41,377 nt of DNA from positions 1-41,377 of the forward strand of contig JAQBNU010000089.1 in assembly GCA_028288365.1 (NCBI GenBank), read 5' to 3'. Both the position numbers and the translations under genes were made by a program. Shown piece after piece: positions 33,722 through 41,377 of the stretch (position 1 is its first letter; every line of letters begins with the position of its first letter). The notes beneath the pieces are model-generated. The model worked only from the letters and a program-made list of their open reading frames with translations. It was not told the origin of the DNA and ran no database searches. Source of the DNA: Chitinophagaceae bacterium. Its GTDB lineage: Bacteria > Bacteroidota > Bacteroidia > Cytophagales > Cytophagaceae.

Positions 33722-34738
33722 CTATTTGAAAAAGAAAATTTGAGACAAAGGGAAATGAAGGTAGATCATTTTGTTGGAAGGTTCTTTGTTCGCAGCATAG
33801 ACCATCCACTCTCCACCTGTCGCATCTTGCAACAGCCACTTGTATTGCTTGCCTGCATAGTAAGACCTGATCCATTTTACCTGTATCGCATTTTTTGTTT
33901 TGGACAACTGATGCTCCACGTCGTTGTAACGTATGCCCGCATAGCGACAGCGATTAGGCCATTCAATATGCAGCAAGTCGTTCAACTGTTTTTTAGAAAG
34001 CAATTGAACCGGACCAAACAAAGAAGCCACGTACATGTCCACCGGTTTTTCATACACCTTTTCAGGAGTACCCACCTGCAACAAATGTCCGTCACGCAAC
34101 ACCACAATTTTATCTGACCAGGGTAAAGCATCCAATGCATCGTGCGTGACCATGATCAATGTTTTACCAGAGCTTCTAAAATAGGAAAACAATTGTTCTT
34201 TTACTTTTTCACGGGTAATGACATCGATCTGATTAAAGGGTTCATCCAACACGAGTAAACCAGCGTCAGAAGCCAGTGCCAGCGACAAGGCGACACGTTG
34301 TTTTTGTCCACCCGATAACTCTGTATCTTTTCTATCTCTAAATTCCTGAAGAGAAAAAATATCCAGGTATTGATCCACCAACAATGTTTGTTCTTCTGCG
34401 TGGAAATAACGCAGTTCATAACGCAACATGTCTTCTACCGTGCGCAGACGAGGCAGCACCGTATCCTGCGATACATAGCGTATACCCGCGTAACCTTTTA
34501 CTAAAAGCTGCATCGGATCAGGCAGAAGCTGATCATCGACAAGTATTTTCCCTTCGTCACACGATTGCAAACAAGCAATGGCCCGAAGCAAAGTGGATTT
34601 GCCGCTGCCGCTTTCACCAATGATGGCTACACATTCTCCCGCTTTTACTTTAAACGATACATCTTGTACAGCAGGTTGTTCGACATTGCCATAAACGATG
34701 CGCAGATTTTCTACTCGAAGAACGGTTTTGTTTGACAT
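33722..34738 (-). CDS. ABC transporter ATP-binding protein with C-terminal TOBE-like domain
   Basis: Walker A GESGSGKST (41-49), Q-loop VSQD, signature LSGGQKQRVA, Walker B LLVLDEP and the H-loop VTHD are all intact, so it should hydrolyse ATP. After about residue 235 an extension of 100 aa (LLSKKQLNDLLHIEW, then RYAGIRYNDVEH and IQVKWIRSYYAGKQYKWLL) resembles the TOBE domain of PotA/MalK-type importers. No permease or binding protein is nearby; the co-transcribed neighbour is menC. It may serve a permease elsewhere. Confidence 0.88.
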   Translation of the reverse strand: MSNKTVLRVENLRIVYGNVEQPAVQDVSFKVKAGECVAIIGESGSGKSTLLRAIACLQSCDEGKILVDDQLLPDPMQLLVKGYAGIRYVSQDTVLPRLRTVEDMLRYELRYFHAEEQTLLVDQYLDIFSLQEFRDRKDTELSGGQKQRVALSLALASDAGLLVLDEPFNQIDVITREKVKEQLFSYFRSSGKTLIMVTHDALDALPWSDKIVVLRDGHLLQVGTPEKVYEKPVDMYVASLFGPVQLLSKKQLNDLLHIEWPNRCRYAGIRYNDVEHQLSKTKNAIQVKWIRSYYAGKQYKWLLQDATGGEWMVYAANKEPSNKMIYLHFPLSQIFFFK

Positions 34739-34774
34739 GGAAGAAAGATGGTTGATTCAAATATATGGAATTAA

Positions 34775-34862
34775 AGTGATCCGTTGTCCGTGAACAATGT
34801 CCAGTAAACTAAATATATAAATTTCTCAACTTCTGATCACTGTTCGCAGACCACTGATCACT
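34775..34862. repeat. Imperfect inverted repeat, relative of the lgt-yidD element
   Basis: The left arm 34775-34796 and the right arm 34841-34862 match as inverted repeats at 18 of 22 positions. The 30-mer at 34833-34862 shares its first 10 and last 12 bases with the outer right arm of the element at 39927-39956. It lies between divergent ABC ATPase and nadE genes. Confidence 0.6.
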
Positions 34863-34927
34863 CACATTTCCCTCTAGCTTTCCAATCTGTTTTTCATTAA
34901 ATTGCGTGGGCAAAATTAGATACACAC

Positions 34928-36805
34928 ATGTCATTCCTTAGAATAGGCGGCGCAGCACTCAATCAAACACCCATCGATTGGGACAATAACCAGCACAACA
35001 TTGTGCAAGCCATTGCGCTCGCTCGTCAGGATGCCGTATCTATTCTTTGTTTACCGGAATTGTGCCTGACCGGTTATGGATGCGAAGATCTTTTTCTGCA
35101 CCATTGGGTAGCGGATAAAGCATGGGAGGTGCTCGTACAAATTCTTCCTTACACCAAAGACATGGCAGTTTGTATCGGTTTGCCGGTATGGCACGAACAT
35201 CGATTATACAATTGCGCTTGCTTTATAGAAAACGGTAAGATCCTGGGATTTTCTGCCAAACAATTTTTAGCCAATGAAGGGGTACACTACGAACCACGCT
35301 GGTTCACACCCTGGCCTTCTCAAAAACAGTCCACGATAGAACGCGATGGAAATACTTATCCTTTCGGAGATTTGATCTATCAGGTGCAGGGCATTTCTGT
35401 TGCCTTTGAAATATGTGAAGATGCCTGGAGAGAAAAAGAACGTCCGGGATATCGCTATGCGAAACAAAATATCGATTTGATTCTGAATCCCAGTGCCAGC
35501 CATTTTGCTTTTCACAAATCAACCGTCCGCTACGACATCGTCATAGGAGGATCTGGTAAAATGAATTGCGCCTATGTGTATGCCGATCTCTTAGGAAATG
35601 AAGCGGGACGTATCATCTACGATGGAGAAGTATTGATTGCTTACAAAGGAAATTTAATTCAACGCAACGACCGACTTTCTTTTCACAATGTAGAAATCGT
35701 AGCAGCCAATATTGATTTCAACACACAACAAACAAGTCACGAAACACTGACGGAAGATCAGCGGGAAAAAGAATACGAGTTTTGGGAAGCCACCTGCGTG
35801 GGACTTTACGACTACATGCGCAAAGCCAAGGCCAAAGGTTTTGTCTTGTCGCTGAGCGGAGGTGCCGATTCATCGACCTGTGCAATCATGGTTTATGAAA
35901 TGATTCGCAAAGGTTTGCAAGAATTAGGAGCAGAACAATTCATTACGAAAGGCGGATTTTCAGATCTCATCGATGCGCAAAGCATACTTGCTTTGTCAAC
36001 AGATGAACAGGCAAAAAAAATATGCGGTGTGCTCCTGACGTGTGTGTACCAGACCAGTCGTCATTCGGGAGAAGATACTTTTTTATCTGCTAAAGAATTG
36101 GCAGAAAGTATCGGTGCCTCCTTTTACCAATGGAGCATCGACGAAGAAGTAGAAAGTTATAAAGACAAAATTCAAACCGCACTGCAACGCGAACTCAACT
36201 GGCAGCAGGATGATATCGCGTTACAAAACATACAGGCACGTAGTCGCTCTCCGATCATATGGATGATGGCCAACATCAAGCGTTCGTTGCTCATCACCAC
36301 GTCTAACCGAAGCGAAGGAGATGTGGGCTATGCCACCATGGACGGTGATACGTCAGGTAGTATTGCTCCGATTGCCGGAGTAGATAAAGATTTTATTCGC
36401 CACTGGTTGTTATGGGCAGAAAAAGAACGGGGACATGTTGGCCTGCGCAGAGTCAATGCGTTGACGCCTACTGCGGAACTTCGTCCATCCGAACAAACAC
36501 AAACAGATGAAAAGGACCTCATGCCTTATCCTCTGCTGGCAAAGATCGAACGACTCGCCATCAAGAATAGAAAAAAACCATTGGATGTGTATCATCAACT
36601 CGAAAACGAGTGGACAGATAAACAACAACTGAAACAATACATTGTAAAATTTTATCGCCTGTGGTCGATCAACCAATGGAAGCGGGAACGCATTGCTCCT
36701 TCTTTTCATTTGGATGACTTCAACGTGGATCCTCGCAGCTGGTGCAGGTTTCCGATCCTGAGCGGAAGTTTTACAGAAGAGATCAATGAATTATTAAACG
36801 CCTGA
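34928..36805 (+). CDS. nadE: Glutamine-dependent NAD+ synthetase
   Basis: The enzyme makes NAD+ from nicotinate adenine dinucleotide, ATP and glutamine. The N-terminal nitrilase-like glutaminase domain has the triad Glu44 (LPELCLTGYG), Lys111 (SAKQFLANEG) and Cys163 (FEICEDAW). The C-terminal synthetase domain has the ATP pyrophosphatase loop SGGADSS from residue 310 and TTSNRSEGDVGYATMDGDTSG late in the protein. The length of 625 aa is normal for the two-domain type. It is the first gene of an operon: its stop overlaps the Sua5 ATG by one base (TGATG). Confidence 0.95.
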   Translation: MSFLRIGGAALNQTPIDWDNNQHNIVQAIALARQDAVSILCLPELCLTGYGCEDLFLHHWVADKAWEVLVQILPYTKDMAVCIGLPVWHEHRLYNCACFIENGKILGFSAKQFLANEGVHYEPRWFTPWPSQKQSTIERDGNTYPFGDLIYQVQGISVAFEICEDAWREKERPGYRYAKQNIDLILNPSASHFAFHKSTVRYDIVIGGSGKMNCAYVYADLLGNEAGRIIYDGEVLIAYKGNLIQRNDRLSFHNVEIVAANIDFNTQQTSHETLTEDQREKEYEFWEATCVGLYDYMRKAKAKGFVLSLSGGADSSTCAIMVYEMIRKGLQELGAEQFITKGGFSDLIDAQSILALSTDEQAKKICGVLLTCVYQTSRHSGEDTFLSAKELAESIGASFYQWSIDEEVESYKDKIQTALQRELNWQQDDIALQNIQARSRSPIIWMMANIKRSLLITTSNRSEGDVGYATMDGDTSGSIAPIAGVDKDFIRHWLLWAEKERGHVGLRRVNALTPTAELRPSEQTQTDEKDLMPYPLLAKIERLAIKNRKKPLDVYHQLENEWTDKQQLKQYIVKFYRLWSINQWKRERIAPSFHLDDFNVDPRSWCRFPILSGSFTEEINELLNA

Positions 36806-37761
36806 TGGCCCTCATAGGACAAGATATCGCACAAGCCAAACAGTTGCTGGAACAAGGTCAACTGGTAGCCATCCCTACAGAAACCGTATATGGGCTGGCA
36901 GGAAACGCCTTGAATCCAGATGCTGTACTTTCTATTTTCACAGCTAAAGATCGTCCGAGTTTCGATCCACTGATCGTGCATACCGACAGCATTGAAAAAG
37001 CCGAACGCTGGGTCAAATATTTTCCAACACCGTTGAAATCGTTGGCTAAAGAAGTTTGGCCGGGACCTTTAACGATCCTTCTTCCTAAAAAAGAACTCAT
37101 TCCGGATATCGTCACATCAGGATTGGAAACGGTTGGCATTCGCATTCCCCATCATCCGTTGACGTTATCCTTATTGCAATCGCTTGACTTCCCGCTGGCA
37201 GCGCCGAGTGCCAATCCATTCGGCTACATCAGTCCCACGCAGGCAGAGCATGTCAATCAACAGTTAGGTGATTTGATCCCTTACATCTTAGACGGTGGTG
37301 CTTGTCAGGTAGGTATTGAGTCTACCATCGTAGCCTGGGAAAATAATCGCCTGCATGTATTGCGTCTGGGAGGTTTGAGTGTAGAAGTGATTGAAACATT
37401 GAGTAAGCAAAAAGTAGTGCTTAATCTGAATCAATCTTCTAATCCACAAGCACCGGGCATGCTGAAGAGCCACTACGCACCGCGCAAACCAATGCACATA
37501 GGTAACATCGACGAACTCATAAAAAAGTACAAAGACAAGCGAATCGGTGTATTGAGTTTTCAACGTGACGTACCGAACACAACGATACAACGCATCTTAA
37601 GTCCCACCGGCGATACACACGAAGCCTCTAAAAACCTGTTCCGATTTTTACGCGAACTCGATCAAAGCGAAGCAGAAGTTTTGATCACGGAGTTTGTACC
37701 GGAATACGATTTGGGAAGAGCCATTAACGATCGTTTACAACGGGCGACGTATAGCGAATGA
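36805..37761 (+). CDS. L-threonylcarbamoyladenylate synthase (Sua5/TsaC type)
   Basis: The enzyme combines threonine, bicarbonate and ATP to give threonylcarbamoyl-AMP for the t6A tRNA modification. The YrdC domain is evident: AIPTETVYGLAGNAL, FTAKDRPSFDPLIVH, WPGPLTILL, TVGIRIPHHP, APSANPFGYISPT and an ESTIV strand. After about residue 210 the smaller Sua5 domain follows (APGMLKSHYAPRKPM, then LGRAINDRLQRA), making this the long Sua5 form (318 aa) rather than TsaC. It is translationally coupled to nadE upstream and overlaps the next gene by four bases (ATGA). Confidence 0.95.
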   Translation: MALIGQDIAQAKQLLEQGQLVAIPTETVYGLAGNALNPDAVLSIFTAKDRPSFDPLIVHTDSIEKAERWVKYFPTPLKSLAKEVWPGPLTILLPKKELIPDIVTSGLETVGIRIPHHPLTLSLLQSLDFPLAAPSANPFGYISPTQAEHVNQQLGDLIPYILDGGACQVGIESTIVAWENNRLHVLRLGGLSVEVIETLSKQKVVLNLNQSSNPQAPGMLKSHYAPRKPMHIGNIDELIKKYKDKRIGVLSFQRDVPNTTIQRILSPTGDTHEASKNLFRFLRELDQSEAEVLITEFVPEYDLGRAINDRLQRATYSE

Positions 37762-38387
37762 AAGTATACTGCATCAGCGGACTAGGAGCCGATGAAAGAG
37801 CATTTGCGGCACTTCACTTCAATCGTCCTGTGGTACATGTAAAATGGTTGACACCTTTCAAAAAAGAATCCTTAACGTCTTATTGCAAACGATTGATCGA
37901 ACAAATTGATACCAGTGAAGATTTTATTTTACTCGGTGTTTCTTTCGGAGGCATGCTGGCTTGCGAATTCAACAAATACATTCATCCCAAACATACCATC
38001 ATTATTTCTTCAGCTGCACAAGCCAGTGAATTGCCTTGGCTTTATAAAGTAATGGGCAGGATAAGACTGGCCAATTGGTTGCCTACTTTTATGTTGCTTC
38101 CTCCTTCTTTTGTACTTCCCTATTTGTTTGGAATAAAAGATCCGGCTCAAAAACTTATCTTACAAAACATCAGTCGCGATACAGATCTTGTATTTCTAAG
38201 ATGGGCCGTTGGTGAAATCACGCGTTGGAAGAATACTTTTATTCCGCCACATCTCCTGCGCATTCATGGCGATAAAGACAAAGTTCTTCCTGCTTTATCT
38301 CCCGATGCACAGGTCATCAAAGGCGGGGGACATTTTATGATCATAGACAGAGCCAATGAAATCAGTGCGCTCATCAATAAATACTAA
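37758..38387 (+). CDS. Small alpha/beta hydrolase
   Basis: The 209-aa protein is a compact hydrolase: YCISGLGADERAF at the start, nucleophile LLGVSFGGMLA (Ser in G-V-S-F-G), late acid region RIHGDKDKVLP, and GGGHFMIID with the catalytic His. It is the last gene of the nadE-sua5 operon by ATGA overlap. No signal peptide. The substrate is unknown. Confidence 0.82.
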   Translation: MKVYCISGLGADERAFAALHFNRPVVHVKWLTPFKKESLTSYCKRLIEQIDTSEDFILLGVSFGGMLACEFNKYIHPKHTIIISSAAQASELPWLYKVMGRIRLANWLPTFMLLPPSFVLPYLFGIKDPAQKLILQNISRDTDLVFLRWAVGEITRWKNTFIPPHLLRIHGDKDKVLPALSPDAQVIKGGGHFMIIDRANEISALINKY

Positions 38388-38389
38388 CA

Positions 38390-38525
38390 CCCTGCGTTAG
38401 GGATTGAGAGGAAAGCCCGAAGTGCGCAGGCATTGAGCGTTGACGGACTTGGAGCGAAAGCCCGGCCACGCCACGTGAGCAATGAATCACCTTTCAGATT
38501 CTTGGGCGGGGAAACGCCCACTCAC
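38390..38525. ncRNA. GC-rich structured intergenic element, possible RNA or dispersed repeat
   Basis: This stretch is much richer in GC than its flanks. CCTGCG (38391-38396) pairs with CGCAGG (38425-38430), closing a first domain that holds GCGTTAGGGATTG. A last hairpin is TGGGCG (38503-38508) with CGCCCA (38515-38520) around GGGAAA. It contains GGAAAGCCCG and GCGAAAGCCCGGCC. From memory, similar GCGTTAGGGATTG elements recur between genes in Bacteroidota. The strand is not known; the rest of the 300-nt spacer (38526-38687) is AT-rich with nothing notable. Confidence 0.5.
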
Positions 38526-38687
38526 ACCATTTTATAGGTTTACTACTTCCAATCATTCTATTTTCTACTCTCCTCTAAATTTCTTCCATTAAAAATACCT
38601 ACCACTTCTACTTATCAGCGAACAACTAATCATCAACAACTAGCTATTTCCAATCCATTCCTTATTTTTGTAAAAAACAAAATCACT

Positions 38688-39770
38688 ATGTATTCATTTA
38701 TTTTGTGGAACGTCTCTCCGGAAATTTTCAGCATCATGGGTTTTCCATTGGTTTGGTATGGATTACTCTTTGCCAGTGCCTTCCTCATTGGTCAACAATT
38801 GTTGATGTGGATGTACAAGAAAGAAGGGAAAAATCCACGGGACATTGAAACGCTGACCATCTACATCCTTGTGGGCACTGTAGTGGGCGCGCGTTTAGGG
38901 CATTGTTTCTTTTATGAACCGGCCTACTTTCTCGCACACCCTATAGAAGTATTTTACATCAGAGACGGAGGATTAGCCAGTCATGGCGGAGCCCTTGGTA
39001 TCTTCATTGCACTTTTTATTTTCTGGAGAAAGCATCCTCAAAACAGTTACCTATCTATTTTAGATCGCATGGCACTGGGCGTTGCCATAGGCGGTTGCCT
39101 GATCCGTACAGGAAACCTGATGAACTCTGAAATCATTGGTAAACCTACCATTGCTCCTACTGCCGTTTTATTTGTGCACGGTATAGAAAAAAGCATTACC
39201 GACAACTTCGGTGTACTCGTGAACAATGTTACCTTAAGAAAAGTGGATACCGTACTGACAGTTGAAAATGTACCGGTACAACCCATAGAAGTGACTCTGC
39301 ATATGAGTTCGCTGGGCAATGGGAATGTCAACGATCTGTTGAACGGAGGCATCAAAGAAGCATTGAAAAACTCAGGTGATTATTACGAAGGGAAATACCT
39401 GGTACCAGATCAATTGCGTTTTTCAGAAAGTACCGATGAGCAAGGAAAGAAAACGATTGTGTTTACCATGTTCGGGGTAGCGAGACATCCATCGCAAGTA
39501 TACGAAGCGGTATCTTGTTTGCTTCTCTTCTTTGTGTTGCTCGCCATGTACCTTAGCCACAACGGCAATGTACCGGAAGGCCGTACATTCGGCTGGTTCA
39601 TCGTTGTCGTCTTCTCTCTGCGCTTTGTGTATGAATTCCTAAAAGAAAATCAGGTCAGTTTTGAAAACGACATGAGCCTGAACATGGGACAAATATTAAG
39701 TATGCCAATGCTAGTGGTAGGACTCTTCATCTTGATCAGAAGTTATAAGCCGAAGGGAGCGATAGATTAG
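38688..39770 (+). CDS. lgt: Prolipoprotein diacylglyceryl transferase
   Basis: Lgt transfers diacylglycerol from phosphatidylglycerol to the Cys of prolipoproteins in the inner membrane, the first step for the many lipoproteins in this window. The seven-helix core shows VWYGLLFASAF, GARLGHCFFYEP, the signature RDGGLASHGGALG and LIRTGNLMNSEIIGKPT. A Bacteroidota insertion of about 75 residues (about 165-260) separates this from RHPSQVYEAVSCL and the final helices. The length of 360 aa is normal for the phylum. It is convergent with yidD across a large inverted-repeat element. Confidence 0.95.
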   Translation: MYSFILWNVSPEIFSIMGFPLVWYGLLFASAFLIGQQLLMWMYKKEGKNPRDIETLTIYILVGTVVGARLGHCFFYEPAYFLAHPIEVFYIRDGGLASHGGALGIFIALFIFWRKHPQNSYLSILDRMALGVAIGGCLIRTGNLMNSEIIGKPTIAPTAVLFVHGIEKSITDNFGVLVNNVTLRKVDTVLTVENVPVQPIEVTLHMSSLGNGNVNDLLNGGIKEALKNSGDYYEGKYLVPDQLRFSESTDEQGKKTIVFTMFGVARHPSQVYEAVSCLLLFFVLLAMYLSHNGNVPEGRTFGWFIVVVFSLRFVYEFLKENQVSFENDMSLNMGQILSMPMLVVGLFILIRSYKPKGAID

Positions 39771-39776
39771 TTAAAT

Positions 39777-39956
39777 AGTGATCAGTGGACAGTTGTCAGT
39801 GATCAGAAAGTTTATCTTCGTTGTTGGCGTCCCGCCAACAACGAGTAACTAAAAATGCAAGAGCGAAGAAACAGAAAGAGAGCGGATGGACTTCGCTCTC
39901 TTTCTGTTTCTTCGCTCTTGCATATGCTGATCACTGACAACTGTCCACTGATCACT
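39777..39956. repeat. 180-bp nested inverted-repeat element (two hairpins inside 30-bp arms)
   Basis: Outer arms 39777-39806 and 39927-39956 are perfect 30-bp inverted repeats; each arm also carries GTGATCAG twice. Inside lie an 11-bp perfect hairpin (39819-39829 with 39833-39843, loop TCC) and a 30-bp perfect hairpin (39855-39884 with 39894-39923, 9-nt loop). The whole can fold as a three-way-junction or cruciform. It occupies exactly the gap between lgt (stop 39770) and yidD (stop 39957). It has no ORF and no clear target-site duplication. Confidence 0.9.
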
Positions 39957-40196
39957 TTATCCCACCGGATCATGCCCGTGTCCACCCCATGGATGGCAGC
40001 GCCCGATGCGCTTGAGGCCCATCCATCCCCCTTTGAAAGGTCCGTATTTTTGTACGGCTTCTATGAAATAAGCCGAACAGGTCGGAGTATACCGACAAGC
40101 ATTAGGTAACATCGGAGATATCGTATACTGATAGATCTTTGCCAGAAAGATCAGGACATAAGTAATTGGTCGAACAAAGAATTGTTTAATGGACAT
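39957..40196 (-). CDS. yidD: Membrane protein insertion efficiency factor YidD
   Basis: YidD assists YidC in inserting inner-membrane proteins. The 79-aa protein has the amphipathic N-terminal helix ([22 protein letters not shown]), the conserved [18 protein letters not shown] and [13 protein letters not shown], with three invariant Cys. The start at 40196 (MSIKQFF) is typical; the frame extends 12 codons upstream. Its stop codon directly abuts the inverted-repeat element. Confidence 0.95.
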   Translation of the reverse strand: MSIKQFFVRPITYVLIFLAKIYQYTISPMLPNACRYTPTCSAYFIEAVQKYGPFKGGWMGLKRIGRCHPWGGHGHDPVG

Positions 40197-40228
40197 GGTC
40201 TTTTGCATTCCTCCTCGTTTCAAAAAGA

Positions 40229-40263
40229 ACAAGCACCAACTTATTTAAAAAATTGGTGCTTGT
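40229..40263 (-). terminator. Terminator of the acs gene
   Basis: ACAAGCACCAA (40229-40239) is the exact reverse complement of TTGGTGCTTGT (40253-40263). On the minus strand the hairpin is followed by TTCTTTTTG, as expected after acs, which ends at 40300. Confidence 0.75.
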
Positions 40264-40299
40264 CTATTATTTATTATTGGGTTTTGCTTGATGCCATCG

Positions 40300-41377
40300 T
40301 TATACTTTAAGCGGTACCAAAGCGCCTGCTTTGATGTCGTCAACTACTGATGGATCAAGCAATGTAGATGTATCACCTAAATTACTGACATCACCTTCTG
40401 CTACTTTTCTTAAGATACGACGCATGATTTTTCCGGAACGGGTTTTCGGTAATCCTTTTACGAATTGAATTTTATCAGGCTTCGCAATAGGACCAATGAT
40501 CTTCGTCACCACATCCAGGATTTCTTTACGCAATACATCTTCCGTCTTGGAGAAATCTTCCAGGATCACGTAAGCATAAATACCCTGACCTTTGATGTCG
40601 TGCGGATAACCGACTACAGCAGATTCAATCACGGCACCGTGTTCGTTGATGGCGTTCTCTACTTCAGCAGTTCCCATGCGGTGACCGGATACGTTGATCA
40701 CATCGTCCACTCGACCCAGGATACGGTAGTAACCATCGTGATCACGTTTGCAACCGTCGCCGGTGAAGTATAAACCTTTGTACGTAGAGAAATACGTTTG
40801 ACGGCAACGCTCGTGATCGCCATACAGTGTGCGGATGATAGAAGGCCAAGGATATTTCATGCACAAGTTTCCTTCTACATCGTTTCCTTTTAATTCATTG
40901 CCTTCGCTGTCAACTAAAATTGGTTGCACACCCGGTAAAGGCAATGTTGCGCAAGTAGGTTTCAATGGTGTGATCCCTGCCAATGGAGAAATCAAAATAC
41001 CACCTGTTTCTGTCTGCCACCAGGTATCAACGATCGGACATTTTTTGTTACCGATGTTGTCGTTGTACCAGTGCCAAGCTTCTTCATTGATTGGCTCACC
41101 CACAGAACCCAATACTTTCAGGCTGCTCAGGTCATATGGTTTTACAAAATCCAAACCAGATGCCATCAAAGAACGAATAGCCGTCGGTGCCGTGTAGAAG
41201 TGAGTCACTTTATGTTTTTGTATGCCTGCCCAGAAACGACCTGCATCCGGGAATGTAGGAACACCTTCAAATATAACGCTCGTTGTTCCGGCCAATAGAG
41301 GCGCGTAAACCAGGTAAGTATGTCCTGTGATCCAGCCTATATCAGCCGTACACCAGTACACATCACCGTCTCCAATT
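40300..41377 (-). CDS. acs: Acetyl-CoA synthetase, C-terminal part (partial)
   Basis: The frame is open to the right edge (the residues before the GTG at 41361 read [10 protein letters not shown]), so the N-terminal half lies outside. Acs activates acetate with ATP to acetyl-AMP and then acetyl-CoA. Motifs are [21 protein letters not shown] (adenylate-binding), [27 protein letters not shown] (hinge) and [11 protein letters not shown] with the catalytic Lys, the one that sirtuin CobB deacetylates in enteric bacteria. The C-terminus ends LVPLKV. A terminator follows before yidD. Confidence 0.96.
   Translation of the reverse strand, partial: IGDGDVYWCTADIGWITGHTYLVYAPLLAGTTSVIFEGVPTFPDAGRFWAGIQKHKVTHFYTAPTAIRSLMASGLDFVKPYDLSSLKVLGSVGEPINEEAWHWYNDNIGNKKCPIVDTWWQTETGGILISPLAGITPLKPTCATLPLPGVQPILVDSEGNELKGNDVEGNLCMKYPWPSIIRTLYGDHERCRQTYFSTYKGLYFTGDGCKRDHDGYYRILGRVDDVINVSGHRMGTAEVENAINEHGAVIESAVVGYPHDIKGQGIYAYVILEDFSKTEDVLRKEILDVVTKIIGPIAKPDKIQFVKGLPKTRSGKIMRRILRKVAEGDVSNLGDTSTLLDPSVVDDIKAGALVPLKV

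Noticed and set aside
39855..39923. CRISPR-like or coding reading of the hairpin
   Set aside because: A single inverted repeat with no spaced direct repeats; a short frame across it is formed by the hairpin itself.
40465..41197. Plus-strand ORFs inside acs
   Set aside because: They are antisense shadows of a strongly conserved enzyme.
4594..41377. Acs, sirtuin and GNAT as one acetylation control circuit
   Set aside because: A CobB-Acs link is known in enteric bacteria, but the genes are at opposite ends of the window, and nothing in the sequence ties this GNAT to Acs.

Overview
The window is a chromosomal segment from a member of the Bacteroidota. The evidence is two large secreted proteins (a GH18 chitinase and a beta-helix protein) ending in type IX secretion (T9SS) sorting domains, a Bacteroidota-style Lgt with a large insertion, many small lipoproteins, near-absence of Shine-Dalgarno sites, and several promoter-like TAnnTTTG elements. 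The base composition is AT-leaning. No rRNA, tRNA, transposase, phage gene or CRISPR array was seen.

Layout. 1-1826: end of DNA topoisomerase I (Lys/Ala-rich tail), a class III-type sirtuin and a cold-shock-domain protein. 2294-8797: secreted or small proteins: GH18 chitinase, a GNAT acetyltransferase with a small partner, a YCF48-like lipoprotein, small hypotheticals, and a DNRLRE-domain lipoprotein whose signal peptide and body lie in different frames across an A7 tract. 9094-14745: AI-2E family permease, then a leftward operon (alpha/beta hydrolase, GlmU-like nucleotidyltransferase, galactokinase, aldose 1-epimerase) and a membrane-anchored receiver-domain protein. 14886-20851: DUF1304 protein, secreted proteins of unknown function, a YcxB-like protein, a two-gene SLOG plus TIR-like module, an ECF sigma factor with a cupin-type candidate anti-sigma partner, a bacterial PH-domain protein and a lipocalin-like protein. 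20932-26156: hydrolase, fatty-acid desaturase with a flavin/2Fe-2S reductase, CrcB fluoride channel, a tiny lipoprotein, a SRPBCC protein. 26456-31726: beta-helix T9SS protein, YceI, hypotheticals, and a DUF1571-like protein with an inserted LysM. 31860-41377: VIT1/CCC1 transporter, MenC with an ABC ATPase, NAD synthetase-Sua5-hydrolase operon, Lgt, YidD and partial acetyl-CoA synthetase.

What stands out. The best candidate for an undescribed system is the SLOG/TIR-like pair (17544-18494). It has its own promoter-like sequence and a 6-nt gene spacing, and both families belong to nucleotide-signalling immunity, but it has no obvious effector. Other strong signals are a 180-bp nested inverted-repeat element between lgt and yidD (30-bp perfect outer arms enclosing an 11-bp and a 30-bp perfect hairpin) with a diverged relative 5 kb away, a GC-rich structured intergenic element before lgt, the A7 frameshift, a galactose operon with a nucleotidyltransferase but no galT or galE, and a soluble receiver domain on a C-terminal membrane anchor.

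Limits. Family names come from motif recognition by eye. No database search, structure prediction or folding calculation was run.
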